From NCBI GenBank assembly GCA_030272155.1, contig CP126202.1:1364001-1428000 (forward strand): a stretch of 64,000 nt of DNA, read 5' to 3'. The translations under genes were made by a program, and so were the position numbers. The notes below the pieces were generated by a model. That model had not been told where the DNA came from. It did not search any database and worked only from the letters and a program-made list of their open reading frames with translations. Position 1 is the first letter of the stretch, and each line of letters opens with the position of its first letter. The DNA is from Tetradesmus obliquus. Lineage: Eukaryota; Chlorophyta; Chlorophyceae; Sphaeropleales; Scenedesmaceae. Shown here in pieces: positions 59,496 to 64,000 of the stretch.

Positions 59496-61934
59496 TCACG
59501 AAGATGTGTGCATCATATTATTCATTCTATGGTGTTTGGCAGCCCGTGGTTTACAAAACAATCCATATTTTATTGCCAGCTTTCATCACATCTACATCCA
59601 AGAAACTCCTGAGGGACACGGTGTCATGCATCAACAGCTTCGTTGAAGCCCTCTTGCATGCCAAAAGTGCAAGGGTACAGGACGAGCAGCTGGGTTCAAC
59701 AGTCACCTACTCCTGGTGTGCCACTTGTTGACAAAGCTCACATCCAGTGTTATGATGACCCATTCAGCTCTTTACGAAGCAGGTGTGATCAAAGCCCTGG
59801 TTTCAAGCTTTGCAGCAGTGCTGCAAAGCAAGCTGTTGGGAGTTACAGTGGTGTTGAAGCACTGGAACGCCGGCAGAAGCAGGGTGAGCAGCGGCGGTGA
59901 TCTGGCAGCGCTTTGCTGGCATGGCCCGCAATAAATTATGTGGACAGGGTGTATTATCAGCGCGTGTCTATGTTGTCAGCTGTCCAGTGTGACTGTGTTG
60001 CATCTGGTGCTGATGTTGTCCCACTGACTGTGGCTGCTGGTGAAGCGCTGGGTGCGTTTGAGTTCCGCGGTCAGGTGGGTGCAAGTGTTGGCTTTGTGGG
60101 AAGTGCCAGCATGTGTTTGATTGAGGGTTGCAACCCTCTGATCCCGTAATCAGGAGATCAGGAGTTATTGTGTAACATGGTCAAAGTGCAAGCGTGTGTT
60201 GTGATGCACCGCATGACCAGTTGCCGGGATCTGTTTGGCATCACGTGCTCAAATTTACACGCTGACAAAGACGCCATGAATGTGATAATCTGCCGCATGA
60301 GCCTGTGCGTGGTTTTTCACAGAGCAGAGCAGAGCTGGGCAACAGTGGTGCCAGCGGTGTTCATCAATTGTTTATGTCTCTTTGTAGCGCTGTGTGGCAC
60401 TACAGGTTACACGTTTTGACAGCACGCTTGGGATACTCTGACGTGATCACAATCAGAAGGAGGGTTTGTGGGTAGCAGTACGCGTACTGCATTCGTACGT
60501 ATGTTTAGATGCAAGTACAAGTGCGACAGCATGTGGTGGTACATGTAGGGGTATGTAGTGTGGAAGCATGTACCATGTGCTACAACATGCTGCGGTGCAT
60601 ATGTGTGGGTGGATCTGCGTGCGCTGCGAACATGTGGCGGTACTACGTAGTACGTATGCTGCGGTGCATATGTGTGCGTGCACATGTTGACACATGAACA
60701 AGGGATGCGTGCCGGGGTGCGTGGATGTGTTGCTGTTCGTTGTGGACGCGCACATTCAGAGAAGGCTGCAGGCTGTTTCCACGCATGAAGTTCGTTGTAC
60801 CATAGCAGCGCCATAGGGCCTATTGCTGTGGCCGTTTTCGTATTCAGAACTGGCAAGGGTTGATGTCTGTGCTCTCATTTCATTGGGGGCATACAAATGT
60901 AAAACAGCGTTGGTGCTGCATCAAGACCAAACTGTCAAATGGCATCTTCTTGATGCAGATCTCTCAGAAATCCACAGCACAACATCCTGTGTTGCGCTGG
61001 CGAGTTGGCCTGCGATTTACTGCAAGCAGGCCACAACTACAACAGCAGATGCAACTGGTCGCCAGCACTCAAGCCCAATGAACACCCACACGCAAGTAGC
61101 TCCTCTCACTGAATCTGAGGCAGGCCAGCAAGACTCGTAGCTGCCTGTAGGCACCACATTAAGTTGCCCCTGAGCATGCTGCTGCATGCTGCCACTAGTT
61201 GCCAACATGGCCAGCTCTGAGGGCCTCAAGCAGCTGGTTGACCCCTGTTGTGGCATCTGCATGCATGCTAGATATGTCTACGAGTTGCCCTCCTCCACCA
61301 CTCCACACGCAGACACAATGCGCAAGCCAGCAGCAGTGGTCCCCCAAAGCACAACAGTAACGCATCCACGAAACCACAAGCCATCATGCAGCATGCATGA
61401 CGTATGGCAGGGCACGCACACACCATGCGCAAGCGACAGTCATACGCCAACACACAGCCACGGCGGTTAACGCCTGAAGCAGGTTGTGGTCCCGCTGTTT
61501 GATATCCAGCACGTCACACAGCATGCGTCGCAGCCACACACAATTTTGCACGGCTGAATCTAAGCACAGCATGAGTTCCACACAATGCCCCACAATCACC
61601 AGCCGCACACAATTCAAGACTCTTAGATGATGATGCAACTGTGTGGCGTCTGGCTGACTCAGCCAGCTCCTCGGAGGAGGGGGGCACAGCAGGGAATTGA
61701 GTTTCACATTAAAACCAAGCTCAGCTGGCTGACATGCCCAGCTGGTCACCTCGGCCGCTCAGAGCCCCATGCTGATTGAAGTAGCTACACACGCAGCGAG
61801 CATATTTTAGGCTTGCTGCACGGTGCATGCAGGTGTGCCAGGATTGCCTGACACTGCTGCTGTAAATGTACACGAACACCAGGCAAAAGCGCCAGATACT
61901 CTCAGTGATGTCAGGCAATACCGGCCCTCATGCA
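59496..61934. other. Region between the convergent ferric reductases, no gene recognised
   Basis: Open frames at 59643-60149 and on the minus strand at 61384-61749 have no motif I recognise. About 60470-60700 is rich in GTAC/GTAT/CATATG words, with TGCTGCGGTGCATATGTGTG present twice (about 60587 and 60657). Confidence 0.5.
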
Positions 61935-63659
61935 TCACAGCTGGTATGTCTTCTGCACGAAATGCACCCCCTTCATGCCACCACACAGCACCCGAGCATC
62001 TGCCACCAGCGGTGCAGGACCCATCGCATACACAGCACACAGCGGCTGGCTGCCTGATGCCTTCTGCTGCTCTTTGCCACCCTCACTTTCACTGCTGTCT
62101 GCTGCTTTTGGCAGCTGCTTAAGCATTGTCAGCCAATTTTTAATCAGTGGCTGCAGCTGCGGCCGTCCTGCAGTCACTGGCAGCACATTGCTGCTGTCCA
62201 TTGCAGCCACTCCATGCATTGCTGGCAGCTCCAGCTGCAGCGTACCACTGCTGCTGCTGACAAGCTTGGCGCAGCTGCCCTGCTGCACAGCCTCTGCCGC
62301 TGCAGCCGCAGCACCCGCCTGCAGTGCAGCCCTACCACCTGCCTGCTGGGTTACAAAACCACCCTGGACAGCAGCCTTGTCACATGAGCAGTTGCTGCTG
62401 CTGCTGCTGTGCTTGCCGGTAGCTGTGCGGGATCCGAGCAGCAGTGCAAGCGCCAGAATTGCAGCAGCAGGCAGCAGCACAGCAGCAGCCACCAAGGCGG
62501 TGATCAGCGCGCCCGCCTGATTGGTGGGCAGGGGCTCTGAGTGTGTCTTGAAGATGATGTGGTGACCCAGCAGCACAGCAGCCAGGGCGCCTGCAAGAGA
62601 ACTAAGCAGCGGCACAGGTGAGACGGCTAACCTGATGACTGCTGCCACAAGGTCGGCACTTCCTGTTGCTGCCGGCGGCGCTGCCTGAAGGCATCAGGCA
62701 TGCAAAGCACAAGGCAACCGATCAACAGCAGTGTATCCAGAGAAGTGTCCACCGATACAAGGTGCGGTACAGACATCCGGTGGTGTATGCAGTTGGACTG
62801 TAGAGGGTGCAGCTGCCGCGCCCCACCTGCATAGCCAGCCGCCAGCAGCAGCAGCTGCAGCCAAGCCTGGCCACTGAAGCTGCCCATTGACACCCCAGGG
62901 GCCAGCGGGCTGACCTTCAGCCCCGGCTCGCTGGCACCTGCTGCTGCTGTTCTTTCCGCTGCTGCTTCTGCTGCTCCTGGCTGACTCGCGCTGCATCCTT
63001 TTTGATTCGCGCTGCTTTCTGTGTCACTAGCGTCAGTGTCTGGATCGGTCATGATGTTCACCACTGCCTGGGCGGGACTGGCATCATCATTCTGCTGCAG
63101 GGCGTTCACCACAGCAGCGTCAGCATCAGCTGCGCTGTCAGGGAGCTGCTGATGGCCAGGCACTGCAGCTGGGTTGCTGGCTGCTGCTGCTAGCTGTAGC
63201 TGCTGCAACTTGCCACCTGTCAGAGGCATGGATGGCTGGAGGTCAGACATGGGTCCTGCATGCAGCGTGCAATAGATGTGAATCCAATCCATGTGGTCAC
63301 ACCTTCAAACACCTTTGAAGTGCTATGGCTTGATGGGTACAATGATGATGATGACCTTCGAATTGCTGGAGGCCGGTGCTCCCATCAAAGTGGATGATTA
63401 TGCGCACAGTTGAAGTGGCACGAACTGGTGAACTGCGCACGAGTGCTAGAGCTCACCTGTGTAGAAGAGGCGCGTGGTCAGGCTCAGCCGCAGCGCCCCC
63501 GCCAGCGCCAGCAGCGGCGGGCACAGCAGCTCCAGCTCATGACGCTGCCTGAAGCTCCACAGCAGCAGCACCGGCTTTTGGGGGGCAGAAGAAGCTGCCA
63601 GCTCCTGCAGGACTGCCATGGCTGGCGTGATGCTGACACCACCTGAAGGGCAGAGTGCC

Positions 63660-63728
<69 letters not shown>

Positions 63729-63730
63729 GA

Positions 63731-63764
<34 letters not shown>

Positions 63765-64000
63765 GCAGCAGCAAGCTAAGTCGCAGCTTGGCATGACCCG
63801 CATGAGCGCTGATCACTTTCCAGTAAGGCCAAAGCAGAGTGCCCATCTGCGCTTCATCATGCCATACAGCCTGCATCCGCAGCTGCACACCAAGTAGCAC
63901 GCAACATATGTTTTCTTCAACTCCAACTGCTCTCACCTGCAATGATAATGGCGCCTGAAGGCTCCTGGCTGCTGCGCTGCCCAGCAGCAGCAGCAGCAGC
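61935..64000 (-). CDS. Ferric-reductase/NOX-like gene FR2, C-terminal part (5' end beyond window)
   Basis: Exons from the right edge: beyond 64000 to 63937, 63642-63457, 63255-62827, 62590-61935, all in phase. This is the paralog of FR1, in inverted, tail-to-tail orientation. It holds GAIIIAG joined to GVSITPAMAVLQELAAS, WSFRQRHELELLCPPLLALAG, RLFYTG, a hydrophilic loop, TM segments (LQLLLLAAGYAG; GALITALVAAAVLLPAAAIL), then LPKAADSSESEGGKEQ and the terminal LCAVYAMGPAPLV...QKTYQL. The 186- and 429-bp exons have exactly the same lengths as in FR1. Its last exon is uninterrupted (656 bp), so this copy is probably the functional one; the N-terminal half is not in view. Confidence 0.85.
63658..63776 (-). 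repeat. Long (CTG)n tract close to an FR2 acceptor
   Basis: Sense-strand CTG triplets with a few CTT changes fill the intron before the exon at 63642. FR1 has a shorter tract at 54051-54107 in the same intron. Confidence 0.9.

Noticed and set aside
61384..61749. 121-codon minus-strand frame
   Set aside because: It suggested a mobile-element fragment at first, but no diagnostic residue pattern could be found.

Overview
This window looks like nuclear DNA of a chlorophycean green alga, probably from the Sphaeropleales/Chlamydomonadales group. Genes are split by many short GT-AG introns, acceptors are usually TGCAG and donors GTGAG or GTGCG. Proteins are swollen with poly-Gln, poly-Ser and poly-Ala, (CAG/CTG)n tracts are everywhere, and nad7 is nuclear with spliceosomal introns and a possible mitochondrial presequence. 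There are no operons, ribosome binding sites or prokaryotic signals. The organism call is inference from these traits.

Layout. At the left edge, + strand (1-3897), lies the end of a radical SAM gene of the PflX/COG1313 type. A minus-strand cell-surface gene (7261-11901) joins a choice-of-anchor-L-like domain to 11 TSP1-like repeats and one membrane helix. A small minus-strand secreted protein (13546-15330) resembles the allene-oxide-cyclase/dirigent barrel. A large minus-strand Aurora/CALK-like protein kinase (17227-25767, 11 exons, 954 aa) follows. A divergent + strand cluster then starts: Pkr1-like ER membrane protein (26257-26625), MnmA-type tRNA 2-thiouridylase (26684-29453), and two tandem homologous modules of a MYND-finger protein (29900-36640). 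Next on + come the complex I 49-kDa subunit Nad7 (38869-43900), sorbitol dehydrogenase (45221-50282) and a ferric-reductase-like gene (51462-59495). The last exon of the ferric reductase is broken by an antisense 5'-truncated non-LTR retrotransposon (about 55805-59210). A second ferric reductase runs tail-to-tail on the minus strand (61935 to beyond 64000) and keeps that exon whole.

The outstanding feature is pervasive partial exon duplication. Most intron-rich genes here carry extra truncated copies of their own exons inside the introns. Copies upstream of a working exon keep the acceptor and the 5' part of the exon; copies downstream keep the 3' part and the donor. The extreme case is sorbitol dehydrogenase exon 2, followed by 11 tandem copies at 121-127 bp spacing. 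Nine of these are exactly 57 nt, and of the nine all but one keep both splice dinucleotides; they are phase-symmetric (2-2) and each would encode 19 residues. Nad7 exon 2 repeats with an exact 137-bp period. Long sense-strand (CTG)n runs often end directly at the acceptor CTGCAG. I assembled exons by hand using open frame, splice consensus, phase and family similarity. All in-frame joins listed are consistent, but transcript data would be needed to settle starts and alternative exon use.
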